Shown piece after piece: positions 38,212 to 47,241 of a DNA stretch of 64,000 nt. The stretch's first letter is position 1; each line of letters opens with the position of its first letter. The notes beneath the pieces are model-generated. The model was given only the letters and a program-made list of their open reading frames with translations, made no database searches and was not told the origin of the DNA. This DNA comes from Ww85 sp963745765 (GTDB taxonomy: Bacteria; Desulfobacterota; Desulfobulbia; Desulfobulbales; Desulfocapsaceae). The DNA lies in the NCBI GenBank assembly GCA_963745765.1, contig CAVUYQ010000034.1:1-64000 (forward strand). The letters are read 5' to 3'. Made by a program: the position numbers and the translations under genes.

Positions 38212-38574
38212 ATGAAAAAGGATTTACTCGAAAAATTCAGAATACAGCTACTGGGTAAGCGTGATGAAATACTCAGTGAGGCTGACAAGACCCTGGCAGA
38301 CATGACCGATCAGAACAATAATGTTCCTGATCCGAATGACCGGGCCACAATAGAGTCTGATCGCAGTTTTGAGTTGCGGATCAGGGATCGGGAACGCAGA
38401 CTGCTTTCCAAAATTGACGAAGCCATCGATCGTATTGATGAAGGTGGTTATGGTATCTGCGAAGAGTGTGGATGTGATATCAATTTAAAGCGACTTGAGG
38501 CTCGACCGGTTACCACGCTTTGCATTGATTGCAAAACACTTCAGGAGCAGAAGGAAAAATCACAAGGCCAATAA
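38212..38574 (+). CDS. dksA: DksA/TraR-family zinc-finger regulator
   Basis: A 120-residue protein with a coiled-coil N-terminal half and the zinc finger CEECGCDINLKRLEARP..C..C. It enters the RNA polymerase secondary channel and, with ppGpp, tunes stable-RNA and amino-acid promoters. The tip shows DRATIESDRSFELRIRDRER, where E. coli DksA has the DxxDxA motif; here the acidic pair is only partly kept. SD GGAG is upstream. galT starts seven bases after. Confidence 0.92.
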   Translation: MKKDLLEKFRIQLLGKRDEILSEADKTLADMTDQNNNVPDPNDRATIESDRSFELRIRDRERRLLSKIDEAIDRIDEGGYGICEECGCDINLKRLEARPVTTLCIDCKTLQEQKEKSQGQ

Positions 38575-38580
38575 ATCTTC

Positions 38581-39585
38581 ATGCCGGAATTACGGAAAGA
38601 TCCTGTTCTCGGACGATGGATTATTATCGCCAAGGAGCGCCGAAAAAGACCGACAGATTTCGTCATCGAAAAACCGAAGGTGCTCGGTGGTTTTTGTCCG
38701 CTCTGTCCGGAAAATGAAAATTTCACCCCGCCTGAAGTGTTAGCTTACCGGCGTAATTTGCCATCGACCACTAATGGATCTGATTGGCAGGTGCGGGTAG
38801 TACCGAACAAGTACCCCGCTCTTATCATTGAAGGAGAACTCGGCAAAGAAGCTGAAGGGCTTTATGACAAGATGAATGGTATCGGGGCACACGAGGTTAT
38901 TATCGAGAGTCCCGGGCACAATGATATTTTCTGGAATCTTTCTGTTGGGCATATCGCTCTGGTTTTCAGGACCTTCAGAGACAGGATGAAGGATCTTGAG
39001 CAGGATCATCGGTTCCACTATGTAATGGTCTTCAAAAATCTTGGTAAGGCGGCCGGCGCCTCGCTTGAACATTCACACTCACAACTTATTGCCCTGCCGG
39101 TATTGCCGCGCATGATCGTCTCGGAGCTTGAAGGGGCAAAATCATATTTCCAATATAAAGATCGCTGTCTCTTCTGTGATATTATACGACAGGAAATCCA
39201 GCAGAGCGTCAGGGTGGTCTGCCAGAATGAATTTTTCATAACCATTTCTCCCTTTGCGCCCCGCACGCCCTTTGAAATGTGGGTGCTTCCGAAGCAGCAT
39301 TCGTCCGACTATTGTGCCCAGGATTATGAGCGGCTCTCAGGTCTGGCAGATATCATGTCTGAGAGCCTGCGCCGTCTTGATACTTGCATACCAAATGTGC
39401 CTTATAATTTTGTTCTGCATACGCAGCCACTGCGTTCGGGTAATCTTGAACATTTCCACTGGCATTTTGAAATTGTGCCGACCCTGACGTCTATTGCCGG
39501 TTTTGAATGGGGCTCCGGTTTTTATATAAACCCGATGCCGCCTGAAGAGGCAGCCCTGTATTTACGTGAATCTCTGGATGCCTGA
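38581..39585 (+). CDS. galT: galactose-1-phosphate uridylyltransferase
   Basis: A 334-residue HIT-superfamily nucleotidylyltransferase. The zinc cysteines are CPLCPENE near residue 40; the catalytic HxHxQ is in LEHSHSQLIALP, and the second half has LFCDII and HFHWHFEIVPTL. It exchanges UMP between UDP-glucose and galactose-1-phosphate; related enzymes in non-galactose users act on ADP-sugars or as AMP/APS-type phosphorylases, so the substrate is uncertain. It is in an apparent operon with dksA and a lone receiver. Confidence 0.88.
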   Translation: MPELRKDPVLGRWIIIAKERRKRPTDFVIEKPKVLGGFCPLCPENENFTPPEVLAYRRNLPSTTNGSDWQVRVVPNKYPALIIEGELGKEAEGLYDKMNGIGAHEVIIESPGHNDIFWNLSVGHIALVFRTFRDRMKDLEQDHRFHYVMVFKNLGKAAGASLEHSHSQLIALPVLPRMIVSELEGAKSYFQYKDRCLFCDIIRQEIQQSVRVVCQNEFFITISPFAPRTPFEMWVLPKQHSSDYCAQDYERLSGLADIMSESLRRLDTCIPNVPYNFVLHTQPLRSGNLEHFHWHFEIVPTLTSIAGFEWGSGFYINPMPPEEAALYLRESLDA

Positions 39586-39596
39586 AGGAGGTTATA

Positions 39597-39947
39597 GTGA
39601 AAAAGATACTGCTTGTAGACGATGATGAGTCAATACAACTTCTCTACCGCGAAGAGTTGCAGGAGGACGGGTATGATGTCGTATCTGCAACGAACGGAGA
39701 CGAGGCGCTTGCTCATTTTAAACGTCAGAAACCGGATCTTGTTATTCTCGATATTCAGATGCCCGGTCTCAATGGTATTGAGGTACTGCGGCAGATGAAA
39801 AGCATTGATGCAGAAATCCCCGTTATTCTGAGCAGCGCTTACAATGAGTATAAACAGGACCTTGGAACCTGGGCCTCCGAAGAATATGTCGTGAAATCGG
39901 CAGACAATAGAGATCTAAAAGCTGCCATCCGTAAACTGATCGGCTGA
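39597..39947 (+). CDS. stand-alone response regulator receiver
   Basis: A 116-residue CheY-like receiver with no output domain: acidic pocket VDDDES, phospho-acceptor in VILDIQMPG, and the conserved Lys in YVVKSAD. It uses a GTG start with GGAGG at about six bases. The partner kinase is not in the window. It may signal by protein-protein contact. Its place between galT and folE2 gives no clear role. Confidence 0.9.
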   Translation: MKKILLVDDDESIQLLYREELQEDGYDVVSATNGDEALAHFKRQKPDLVILDIQMPGLNGIEVLRQMKSIDAEIPVILSSAYNEYKQDLGTWASEEYVVKSADNRDLKAAIRKLIG

Positions 39948-40012
39948 CGATGCAACGCATCCGGCGAGATCCTGTGTTGACACGGCAGCTTTGTTACTTT
40001 GATTCCGATACA

Positions 40013-40768
40013 ATGAAAGATATTCAAAATCAGTCGGATCACCGGAAAATAGACATCAAGAAGGTCGGCGTTAAAACTATTACCTACCCGGTAACGGTTC
40101 TCGACAAGGCGCAGAGTTCTCAGAAAACAATCGCAACTATAAATATGTATGTCAATCTGCCCCACCATTTCAAGGGCACGCATATGAGTCGTTTTATCGA
40201 GATATTAAATCGTTTTCACGGCAAGATTGATATTATGAATTTTAGAGCAATTCTCGAAGAAATGAAAACAAGACTCGATGCGGAAGCCGCCCACCTGGAG
40301 ATGGCCTTTCCCTTTTTTCTGCAGCGTTCTGATGAAACGATGGTGTTAAGAGTAAGTAAATATGAATGTGCTATGCATTGTTTTCTTGAACAGGAAGATG
40401 ATCTCCGACTCGATATTGTTGTGCCCATTGCTCATCCATTCAAATGCAACGGGGTGGAAATACCCGGAGCTGCCGTCGGCCTATGGGGAAAAGTGCTGGT
40501 CAGCGTCAGGTTTTTAAGGTTTATGTGGCTTGAAGATTTGATTGACATCGTTGAGTCAACGATCAGACGTGAAGGTACCCCGGACGGAGACAGGTTATTT
40601 AATGAAAAACCTGTTGAGTCCCTTCTGGGAAAAATTGAAGCGCGGTTTAAAGAACTCTCTGAACTTAAATGGTATTCGATTACGGTGGAAAATATCTCCC
40701 AGGGCTACTCACTTTTTGCGACCACCAGCAGTTCAACCATGCTTTCTCTGCCCCCCCATTACTGTTAA
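40013..40768 (+). CDS. folE2: FolE2-like GTP cyclohydrolase (type IB family)
   Basis: About 251 residues. MKDIQNQSDHRKIDIKKVGV and then TYPVTVLDK and INMYVNLPHHFKGTHMSRFI are the family's N-terminal signature, which sets the start at ATG 40013 rather than 39950. GCYH-IB makes 7,8-dihydroneopterin triphosphate from GTP for folate or queuosine. The usual SLCPCSK metal/active-site motif is not visible; here the region reads VPIAHPFKCNGVEIPG. The C-terminus (ENISQGYSLFATT) is like a subgroup of the family. The last residues (SSSTMLSLPPHYC) may be affected by a frameshift. Confidence 0.85.
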   Translation: MKDIQNQSDHRKIDIKKVGVKTITYPVTVLDKAQSSQKTIATINMYVNLPHHFKGTHMSRFIEILNRFHGKIDIMNFRAILEEMKTRLDAEAAHLEMAFPFFLQRSDETMVLRVSKYECAMHCFLEQEDDLRLDIVVPIAHPFKCNGVEIPGAAVGLWGKVLVSVRFLRFMWLEDLIDIVESTIRREGTPDGDRLFNEKPVESLLGKIEARFKELSELKWYSITVENISQGYSLFATTSSSTMLSLPPHYC

Positions 40769-40790
40769 TACTTCAGACATTAAGGAACGC

Positions 40791-42869
40791 ATGAACGATT
40801 TATTATTTGAGATAGGCACCGAAGAATTGCCGGCGGGATTTCAGGTACCCGCAGCAGATCAACTGGAATCATTGTTTACCGGTAAAGCGGCAAAACTCAA
40901 CCTTACATTTTCCACCATAAAGACATTCTCTACACCCCGACGAATTGCCTTGATCGTAAAAGATTTGAACGATACCCAGAAGGACAGCACGGAGATTCTT
41001 CTTGGTCCTTCCAGGAAGGCGGCCTTTGATGAGGCAGGAAAACCGACCAGGGCAGCTGAAGGTTTTGCCGGATCGAAAGGTGTTCGTGTTGAAGATCTGG
41101 AAATGGTTCAGACACCAAAAGGGGAGTATCTTCAGCTTGTCCGCCATATCAAGGGAGAGAACACCCGGACGGTATTGCCTGCTATCCTGCAGGAAATCAT
41201 ACTCGAGCTTTCTTTCCCGAAATCAATGAAATGGGGGACAAACAGCAATACCTTTGCCCGGCCAATCCAGTGGATTGTAGCTCTCTACGGCACGAATACC
41301 ATTATCTTTGAGCACGAGGGTATCATTTCCGGTTGCGGCACCAGGGGGCATCGTTTCATGGCACCGGAGTTGATCGATATGCAAGAAGCTGCAAGCTATG
41401 AGGAGCGACTTGAATCGGCATATGTGATTGCAGATAGAGAGAAACGGAGAGAGCGGGTCCTGTTTGAAATCAGAGAGGCTGTCAGGAAGAGTGATTTTGC
41501 TGCTTCAGCTGAGGTCTCGGTTGATGAGGAGTTGCTGAACACCGTTACCAATCTGGTTGAATTTCCTTTTGGTGTCTGTGGCTGTTTTGATGAAAAATTT
41601 TTGCAGGTTCCCAGCCAGGTGTTGATAACATCAATGCGCGAGCACCAGAAATATTTTCCGGTTGTTGATCAAAATAATGAGCTTCTGCCGGGATTCGTCG
41701 CCGTCAACAACACAAGGGTGAAGCAACCGAAGCTCACAAGGCAGGGGCATGAACGAGTTTTACGGGCAAGGCTGGAAGATGCTTTCTTTTTCTATGAATC
41801 AGACAAAAAGCATACGCTTGAGAGTCGGGTTGAAATGCTCTCGGGTATTATCTTTCAGGCCGAACTCGGATCGATGCAGGAAAAAACTGAACGAATTGTT
41901 AAACTTGCCCGTATCATTGCCGAGACCGTAGGAGATGCGGTGGTGGAAGATGCCTGTCGCGCGGCGCATCTCTGTAAGGCTGATCTCATCACTAATATGG
42001 TTGGTGAGTTTCCTTCTCTGCAAGGTGTGATGGGCGGAGCCTATGCGATTCATGATGGGGAGAAAAACGAAGTCGCACGCGGCATCAAAGAGCATTATAT
42101 GCCGGTTCGTTCCGATGCAGCGCTTCCGGAAACCGGAATTGGCGCCATTATCGGGCTTGCTGATCGAATTGATACGATAGCAGGCTGTTTCGGGATCAAG
42201 AAGGTTCCCACCGGAACAGCGGATCCTTATGGCCTGAGGAGGCTCTCTCTTGCCGTCCTGCACCTTATCGAAGATCGAGGCTATGTGCTTTCCTTGCCGG
42301 AAATTTTTAACAAGGCGCTGGCACTTTATGGAAACAAGGTAGATGGCGGCAGCAGGACTGTTGCGGAGATAATGGAATTTATAAAAAGACGGTTTGTCAA
42401 CGATTGTATGAGCAGGATGATGGACAGCCAGGCAGTTGAGGCTGTCACCTCAATTTCGTTCACACAGGTAATAGACAGTCTTGAACGTATTGACGCCCTG
42501 TCCATGATGAGGAAGGAAGAGTCTTTTGATGTCCTGGCCGGCTCGTTCAAACGGATTCGCAACATCGTCAAGGATAACCGGGAATGTATAGTAGATACAA
42601 GCCTGTTTACAGACGGTGCTGAACGTGAGCTTTTCGCGGTGTACGAGCAACTCCTGCACGGTGGGAAAAAGCAGCTGGAAACCAGAAATTACCAGGATTT
42701 TCTCAACAGCATGCTTCTCCTGAAAGAGCCGGTCGATCATTTCTTTGATGAAGTTATGGTTATGGCCGAAGATCAGAGACTCAGGACAAACAGGCTCAAT
42801 CTGCTGACGGCAGTCGGTGCGCTGATACTGGAAGTGGGTGATATCTCAAAGATGCATCTTGGCAGTTGA
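40791..42869 (+). CDS. glyS: glycyl-tRNA synthetase beta subunit
   Basis: About 692 residues, the normal length. MNDLLFEIGTEELPAGFQVP is the family start; other blocks are TPRRIALIV, MKWGTNSNTFARPIQWIVAL, SMREHQKYFPV, FVAVNNT and EFPSLQGVMGGAYAIHDGEK. It pairs with GlyQ to charge tRNA-Gly and recognises the tRNA. The frame stays open upstream to 40542, but that part overlaps folE2 and is shadow. The alpha-subunit gene glyQ is not next to it, although the two are usually adjacent. Confidence 0.96.
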   Translation: MNDLLFEIGTEELPAGFQVPAADQLESLFTGKAAKLNLTFSTIKTFSTPRRIALIVKDLNDTQKDSTEILLGPSRKAAFDEAGKPTRAAEGFAGSKGVRVEDLEMVQTPKGEYLQLVRHIKGENTRTVLPAILQEIILELSFPKSMKWGTNSNTFARPIQWIVALYGTNTIIFEHEGIISGCGTRGHRFMAPELIDMQEAASYEERLESAYVIADREKRRERVLFEIREAVRKSDFAASAEVSVDEELLNTVTNLVEFPFGVCGCFDEKFLQVPSQVLITSMREHQKYFPVVDQNNELLPGFVAVNNTRVKQPKLTRQGHERVLRARLEDAFFFYESDKKHTLESRVEMLSGIIFQAELGSMQEKTERIVKLARIIAETVGDAVVEDACRAAHLCKADLITNMVGEFPSLQGVMGGAYAIHDGEKNEVARGIKEHYMPVRSDAALPETGIGAIIGLADRIDTIAGCFGIKKVPTGTADPYGLRRLSLAVLHLIEDRGYVLSLPEIFNKALALYGNKVDGGSRTVAEIMEFIKRRFVNDCMSRMMDSQAVEAVTSISFTQVIDSLERIDALSMMRKEESFDVLAGSFKRIRNIVKDNRECIVDTSLFTDGAERELFAVYEQLLHGGKKQLETRNYQDFLNSMLLLKEPVDHFFDEVMVMAEDQRLRTNRLNLLTAVGALILEVGDISKMHLGS

Positions 42870-42913
42870 AGCAGGATGCTGCCGTGATGCGGTAGAAAAG
42901 CAATTGACTCCAT

Positions 42914-42946
42914 AAAAAAGGCCGCTCGAAAGAGCGGCCTTTTTTG
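42914..42946. terminator. bidirectional terminator glyS / cytochrome c
   Basis: ggccgctc pairs perfectly with gagcggcc around a gaaa loop, flanked by six As and seven Ts, so it can stop both converging transcripts. Confidence 0.95.
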
Positions 42947-42965
42947 TAACTATCCGATGGGTTGT

Positions 42966-43376
42966 TTATTTCTTCGGATGGCAGGGCATGCAGCCTTTGA
43001 ATTTTGCAGCCAGTTCAGGATTTTCTTCAGCTGCTTTTTTGTGGCATTCCTTGCATCTCAGGTGTGCTACGTCCTTGAAAGACGAAAGCTTTTTTTCCAT
43101 GCCGGAACCCTTGAAGTGGCAGGCCTCGCATTTCTCGATTTTCATGCCTTCCGTATAGGCGACCTGTTTGCCGTCCTTGGCGCCATGATGACAGTCACCG
43201 CATTTGGCGAACTCCTGATGCTTCTGGTGGGGGAATACGGCTGGTTTCGGCGTTTTTGCCGCGTCCTTCTCGGCCAGCAGCGTCATCTCGGCGGGGCCAT
43301 TGTCTGCCATGCTGATGCCGGCGGCTGCGCAGAAAAAGGTAACGGCAAAGATACAGATCAACAATGTTCTCATCAT
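42966..43376 (-). CDS. periplasmic tetraheme class III-type cytochrome c
   Basis: About 136 residues. A signal peptide (MRTLLICIFAVTFFCAAAGI) is followed by four CxxCH haem sites: CGDCH, CEACH, CKECH and CMPCH, plus extra histidines (FPHQKHQEF) that may be the sixth ligands. It is like cytochrome c3/c7 in sulfate reducers, which shuttles electrons from periplasmic hydrogenase or formate dehydrogenase. ATG 43376 is chosen after GGAGTGG. The system II assembly genes ccsA and resB lie just upstream on the same strand and would attach its haems. Confidence 0.9.
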   Translation of the reverse strand: MMRTLLICIFAVTFFCAAAGISMADNGPAEMTLLAEKDAAKTPKPAVFPHQKHQEFAKCGDCHHGAKDGKQVAYTEGMKIEKCEACHFKGSGMEKKLSSFKDVAHLRCKECHKKAAEENPELAAKFKGCMPCHPKK

Positions 43377-43532
43377 GATATCCACTCCCTGTTTAAATTA
43401 ATTTAACTTGATACAGCTATAAAGATGAACAGCAATTCATTTCTACAAGTTATACCGAGTTCAAAAGAGTCTGTCAAGATACCATAATCCGAAAAATGTC
43501 TTATTAAATCAACTGTATTTCCAGTTTAAAAA

Positions 43533-44378
43533 TCAATTTGAACCGTAGCTGTGCAGTCCGGAAAGCAGAAAGTTTACACCGTAGTAGGTAAAGATGACTG
43601 CGATAAATCCGACCAGGGACAACCAGGCAATGGTCTTGCCGCTAATGCCGCGGCTATAACGGGCATGCAGGGTAATGGCGTAGGCGAACCAGGTGATCAG
43701 AGACCAGGTTTCTTTGGGATCCCAGCTCCAGTAGGTACCCCAGGCAGAATTGGCCCATATTGCCCCGGTGATGATGCCTCCGCTGAGCCATATAAAGCCG
43801 AATATCATACTCTTGTGGATCATATCATCAAGAACACGGAGCGACGGGAGCATTTCTTTGGAAGATTTATCCCGGTTGGTTTCTGAAAAAGAACTCTTGA
43901 TCAGGTACATGACGCCAAGGGCTGCTGCTATGGCAAATGCTGAATAGCCGACAAAACAGGTAATCACGTGGGCAAGCAGCCAGTTCGACTGAAGGGCAGG
44001 AATGAGCGGATTGATGCCCCGGTCGAGTGGGGCAAAAGAGGCGTATGACATTGCCAGAAAGGCAATCGGAACGGCAAATGCCCCTATGGTTCTGGTTTTG
44101 AATTTCCATTCAATGCCTAGATAGAGAACAATGATCATCCAGGCGAAAAAAACAACGGATTCATACATGTTGGTAAATGGCGCGTGACCAAACCCAATCC
44201 GGTAGGACTCTATCCATCTCAACGCCAGACCTGCGGTTTGGATCAGCAGTGCGACAACGGTAAATCCGGTGGCCACGGCGCCGAGTTTGTTATTTCGGAA
44301 AACCAGTACGCCGATATAGAGGAATGAGGCGAAAAGATAGGTGAAAGTTGTAATGCCAAGAAGCTGAGAACTATCCAT
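43533..44378 (-). CDS. ccsA: system II cytochrome c biogenesis protein CcsA/CcsB
   Basis: A 281-residue membrane protein with about eight helices and the WWD haem-handling motif in WGTYWSWDPKETWSLITWFA; conserved histidines (FGHAPFTNMYESVVFF, LLAHVITCFVGYSAF) are likely haem ligands. With ResB it exports haem and joins it to apocytochromes in the periplasm. It lies about 100 bases downstream of resB and upstream of the cytochrome gene. Confidence 0.93.
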   Translation of the reverse strand: MDSSQLLGITTFTYLFASFLYIGVLVFRNNKLGAVATGFTVVALLIQTAGLALRWIESYRIGFGHAPFTNMYESVVFFAWMIIVLYLGIEWKFKTRTIGAFAVPIAFLAMSYASFAPLDRGINPLIPALQSNWLLAHVITCFVGYSAFAIAAALGVMYLIKSSFSETNRDKSSKEMLPSLRVLDDMIHKSMIFGFIWLSGGIITGAIWANSAWGTYWSWDPKETWSLITWFAYAITLHARYSRGISGKTIAWLSLVGFIAVIFTYYGVNFLLSGLHSYGSN

Positions 44379-44475
44379 GCTGAAGCTCCGTATCCGTAAT
44401 TGTTATGGGTACCTGATATTTCTATTCTGCTCGATATCGTACTATTTTAAGATGCAAGCGGTTAGGAAACGGTGA

Positions 44476-45792
44476 TCAGTCTCTGCAGAGCATCTCTTTG
44501 AGTTCGGAAAACTGACGTTCAAATCCAGGTCTGTTCTTGTTTGCCGAACCGGCGAAGAGAACCTGCGAACCATTATTCGTTGGGCTGATAAGCAGCCATA
44601 ACCTCCTGTGCGACATGAAAAAGGCGACACAGAGACCGAACAGCATGAGACCGCAGCCGATATATACCCACCAGACTCCGGGGTCATGGGCGACCTGCAG
44701 ACCGGTTGCATACATCTGCTTGACAGATACCAGATATTCACCGCGTTCTGTCTTTATCGGCAGCTGTTCCCCGCCGTTAATCCAATCAAGCGTCGGAGAC
44801 GCACTGCCGTCGCTGAACCATAGTTTTGCACTGACCATGGATTGCCCGATTGCCTTGGCATTGATGATGCCGAATTTGAGTCCCTCATCCTTCCAGATTT
44901 CCTGTTTTTGAAAAGGAACCACAAAGTCTTGCTGCTTCCCTGAAGCAGTGACTTTAACCGTAATGACAAAATCCTGGTAGGCTTCATAACTTGACTGGTA
45001 AAATGTTATGCCATGATAGGTGAGGGGATCATTAACTTCGATTTTCCTGGTTAGGATATCCTTGCCATTTTCGATGATAGTCAGACTTGAAGTGTATTCC
45101 TTGGGCATTCCGTTTGGGTAGAACTCAATGACAAAACTATTGCAGCGCACGCTGAAGCCCAGTTCTTTAGCCTCTCCGCTGCCATAAAGAATAATTCGAT
45201 TTCTCTCCATTGTTTCGGGAATGAGAACACTTCCCTTGAACCCGGCCAGCGAGCCGATTATCGCGCCAAGAAAGATAACCAGAATAGAGGTGTGAACGAT
45301 GTATACGCCGATTCTCGTCCAGTTTCCTTTCTGGCTGAAGAGAAGCAAGGCATCAGCATGGGATCGGCTGGATAGTTTCCAGCCCTTTTTGACAAGCTTT
45401 TCTTCAAGCATGATAACCAAATCAGCGGTAGATTCGCTCTTCTGCCAGGAATGGCTGTTTGCCATTTTGGCAAGCCTGTCTTCGGAATAGGCAAGGCCGT
45501 CTGCCCTGATTTGTTTCCATACCGCGGGAAAACGATCGATACTGCAGATAACAAGGTTAAACGCCAGCAAAAACAGCAGAGCAAGGAACCACCATGAACG
45601 GTACATGTCAGGTATATCGAGAACAGAAAAAAATTGCGCCATTCCAGGGCCAAAGTTCTGAACATAAAAATCACTGGCCTCATTTTGGGGGATAATAGTT
45701 CCGATAATTGATGTTATGGCGATCAGGCTGAGCATGAATAGTGCGAGCCTGACTGATGCGAAAAATTGCCAGATGGAATTATTGTTTTGCAT
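44476..45792 (-). CDS. resB: cytochrome c biogenesis protein ResB/Ccs1
   Basis: A 438-residue membrane protein: SVRLALFMLSLIAITSIIGT and FYRSWWFLALLFLLAFNLVI-like helices near the start, a big periplasmic domain (GITFYQSSYEAYQDF, DPLTYHG), and a final helix (GVWWVYIGCGLMLFGLCVAF). It acts as the apocytochrome chaperone partner of CcsA. It starts the ccs/cytochrome group on this strand. No thioredoxin-like ResA gene is in the group. Confidence 0.92.
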   Translation of the reverse strand: MQNNNSIWQFFASVRLALFMLSLIAITSIIGTIIPQNEASDFYVQNFGPGMAQFFSVLDIPDMYRSWWFLALLFLLAFNLVICSIDRFPAVWKQIRADGLAYSEDRLAKMANSHSWQKSESTADLVIMLEEKLVKKGWKLSSRSHADALLLFSQKGNWTRIGVYIVHTSILVIFLGAIIGSLAGFKGSVLIPETMERNRIILYGSGEAKELGFSVRCNSFVIEFYPNGMPKEYTSSLTIIENGKDILTRKIEVNDPLTYHGITFYQSSYEAYQDFVITVKVTASGKQQDFVVPFQKQEIWKDEGLKFGIINAKAIGQSMVSAKLWFSDGSASPTLDWINGGEQLPIKTERGEYLVSVKQMYATGLQVAHDPGVWWVYIGCGLMLFGLCVAFFMSHRRLWLLISPTNNGSQVLFAGSANKNRPGFERQFSELKEMLCRD

Positions 45793-46474
45793 TGATTCGA
45801 TATTTTGTTAGTAATGATTATCAGAAAATAGCTTGGCTATTTGCTAACATAAGATGGATAAGTGTGCAAGAGAAAACGAATAGCTCGATGCACTTGCGAA
45901 AACCTCTGAGAACTGGTTACACAACCGACTGGATCGGAATTCCTTAGATTGATTGTCTCTTTCAATGTGAATAACGCGACGAATGCCTGCCCTTTTCAGC
46001 TGTAATTATTATCAGGTTCAGCTGGGTATCGTGAAACAACGATCTTTAATGTATGATGGATTATGTCAGGATAACAAATGTGTAGGAATTTATAGAAAAA
46101 ATCACAAAGCAGTAAAATTGATTGGAGAGACTGGTCGGTATCATCTGAAGTCCGGGAAGACGGCCGTTTTTTTGCAGTAAAGGCATCCTGTGGACACAGG
46201 GTGCTGATCGGTTGAATAGCAACTGAAGGGCTCCCTGCATAATTGTCCTGTTGACTCGTGGAATATCCCGGTTTGCTGGCAGGTTGAAAAAAACTGACCG
46301 CCGGCCGGAGATTTCTTTTGCGGGTGAGCACAATAAATTTCTTGAAAATGATTACGAAAAAGAGTAATCATATCGATTCGGCTCTTATTTAGCATAGACA
46401 CGTTGATTTAAATAGTTACCATCAGCTTGTGTTCATTTGTAGGCGCATGGTAGAACGATATCAGGAGATTTGAA
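45793..46474. other. long intergenic region resB/rpmB
   Basis: About 680 bases between divergent genes. A Cys-rich minus-strand ORF (46371 to 46141) has no clear ribosome site or family likeness. I see no tRNA, repeat copy or strong hairpin. It must hold both promoters. Confidence 0.35.
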
Positions 46475-46669
46475 ATGGCCAAGGTATGTCAGATTTGTGG
46501 TAAAGGACCGGTGACCGGGAATAATGTTTCCCATGCCCACAACAAAACAAGAAGACGATGGCTCCCCAATCTGAAACGGGTTCGTCTGGTAACCGAGGGC
46601 GGTGGTGTCCGCAGGACACGTGTCTGTACCCGTTGTATTCGGTCAGGCGCCGTGGTAAAACCGGCTTAA
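46475..46669 (+). CDS. rpmB: 50S ribosomal protein L28
   Basis: A 64-residue ribosomal protein: MAKVCQICGKGPVTGNNVSH, then HNKTRRRWLPNLKRV. It keeps the zinc-binding cysteine pairs CQIC and CTRC (the C+ form). AGGAG precedes the ATG. It is followed by a terminator. Confidence 0.97.
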   Translation: MAKVCQICGKGPVTGNNVSHAHNKTRRRWLPNLKRVRLVTEGGGVRRTRVCTRCIRSGAVVKPA

Positions 46670-46694
46670 GGAAAACAGAGCAGATATGTTGTCG

Positions 46695-46726
46695 AGGCGA
46701 GAGGGGAAACCTGGCTCGCCTTTTTT
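46695..46726 (+). terminator. rho-independent terminator after rpmB
   Basis: AGGCGAG pairs with CTCGCCT around a 13-base loop, then six Ts. It ends the rpmB transcript shortly after its stop. Confidence 0.8.
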
Positions 46727-46741
46727 ATTGGTGAGGTAGCT

Positions 46742-46996
46742 ATGGATGATAAAGAAATGACCTTCCTGCCGTTCGAGCAGGCTGCGAAAATTGTTGGAGC
46801 CATACAGGAAGAAGAAGACATACACCGGAAAAACAAGCGTATTCTTACCGTCTACAATCAGGAAGACAAGGAAATCTGCTGGTTTGATTTCGAAGAAGTA
46901 ATGAGAGACATCGGCGATGTACCTGCCGGTGATAAAACGGCAGCCGTTCAGCATTATATCCTCAATCGCATTCCCGAATGGGCTCTTGATATCTAG
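46742..46996 (+). CDS. small hypothetical protein, 84 residues
   Basis: No family recognised. An acidic soluble protein, MDDKEMTFLPFEQAAKIVGA, with a beta-like centre (RILTVYNQEDKEICWFDFEE). GGTGAG lies upstream. The stop codon is the first three bases of a palindromic repeat, so the native C-terminus may have been altered by its insertion. Confidence 0.6.
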   Translation: MDDKEMTFLPFEQAAKIVGAIQEEEDIHRKNKRILTVYNQEDKEICWFDFEEVMRDIGDVPAGDKTAAVQHYILNRIPEWALDI

Positions 46997-47144
46997 GAGC
47001 CTGTCGGATTATGTCGCTTTTTCCCCATCTCTGCGTTATTTTCTGAAAATCAATGCTCGCAATATTAGGTATATGGCTCCGCTTGATTTTCTTAAAATGC
47101 CTCGACCTGAGATAAAAATTGCTATAATCCGGACAAGACTCCTA
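46994..47144. repeat. 151-bp palindromic repeat, family A copy 3
   Basis: The left arm taggagcctgtcggattat and the right arm (reverse complement taggagtcttgtccggattat, two inserted bases) bound an interior nearly identical to the 13060 copy. It lies between converging genes and gives the upstream gene its TAG stop. Confidence 0.8.
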
Positions 47145-47241
47145 ACACCTGGATATTTCCGGGTTGAGACAGTCTGCTCGACTTTAGCCTGTCGATCGGG
47201 CCTTGGCGTGAACACTGCACAAACTTCCAGGTAGCAACCTT

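Noticed and set aside
40542..40790. N-terminal extension of glyS
   Set aside because: Overlaps folE2 in another frame and is basic shadow sequence; the GlyS family begins at MNDLLFEIGTEELPAG.
46141..46401. Cys-rich minus-strand ORF between resB and rpmB
   Set aside because: Tempting because of seven cysteines, but the start lacks a ribosome site, the spacing fits no known metal motif and the sequence resembles no family.
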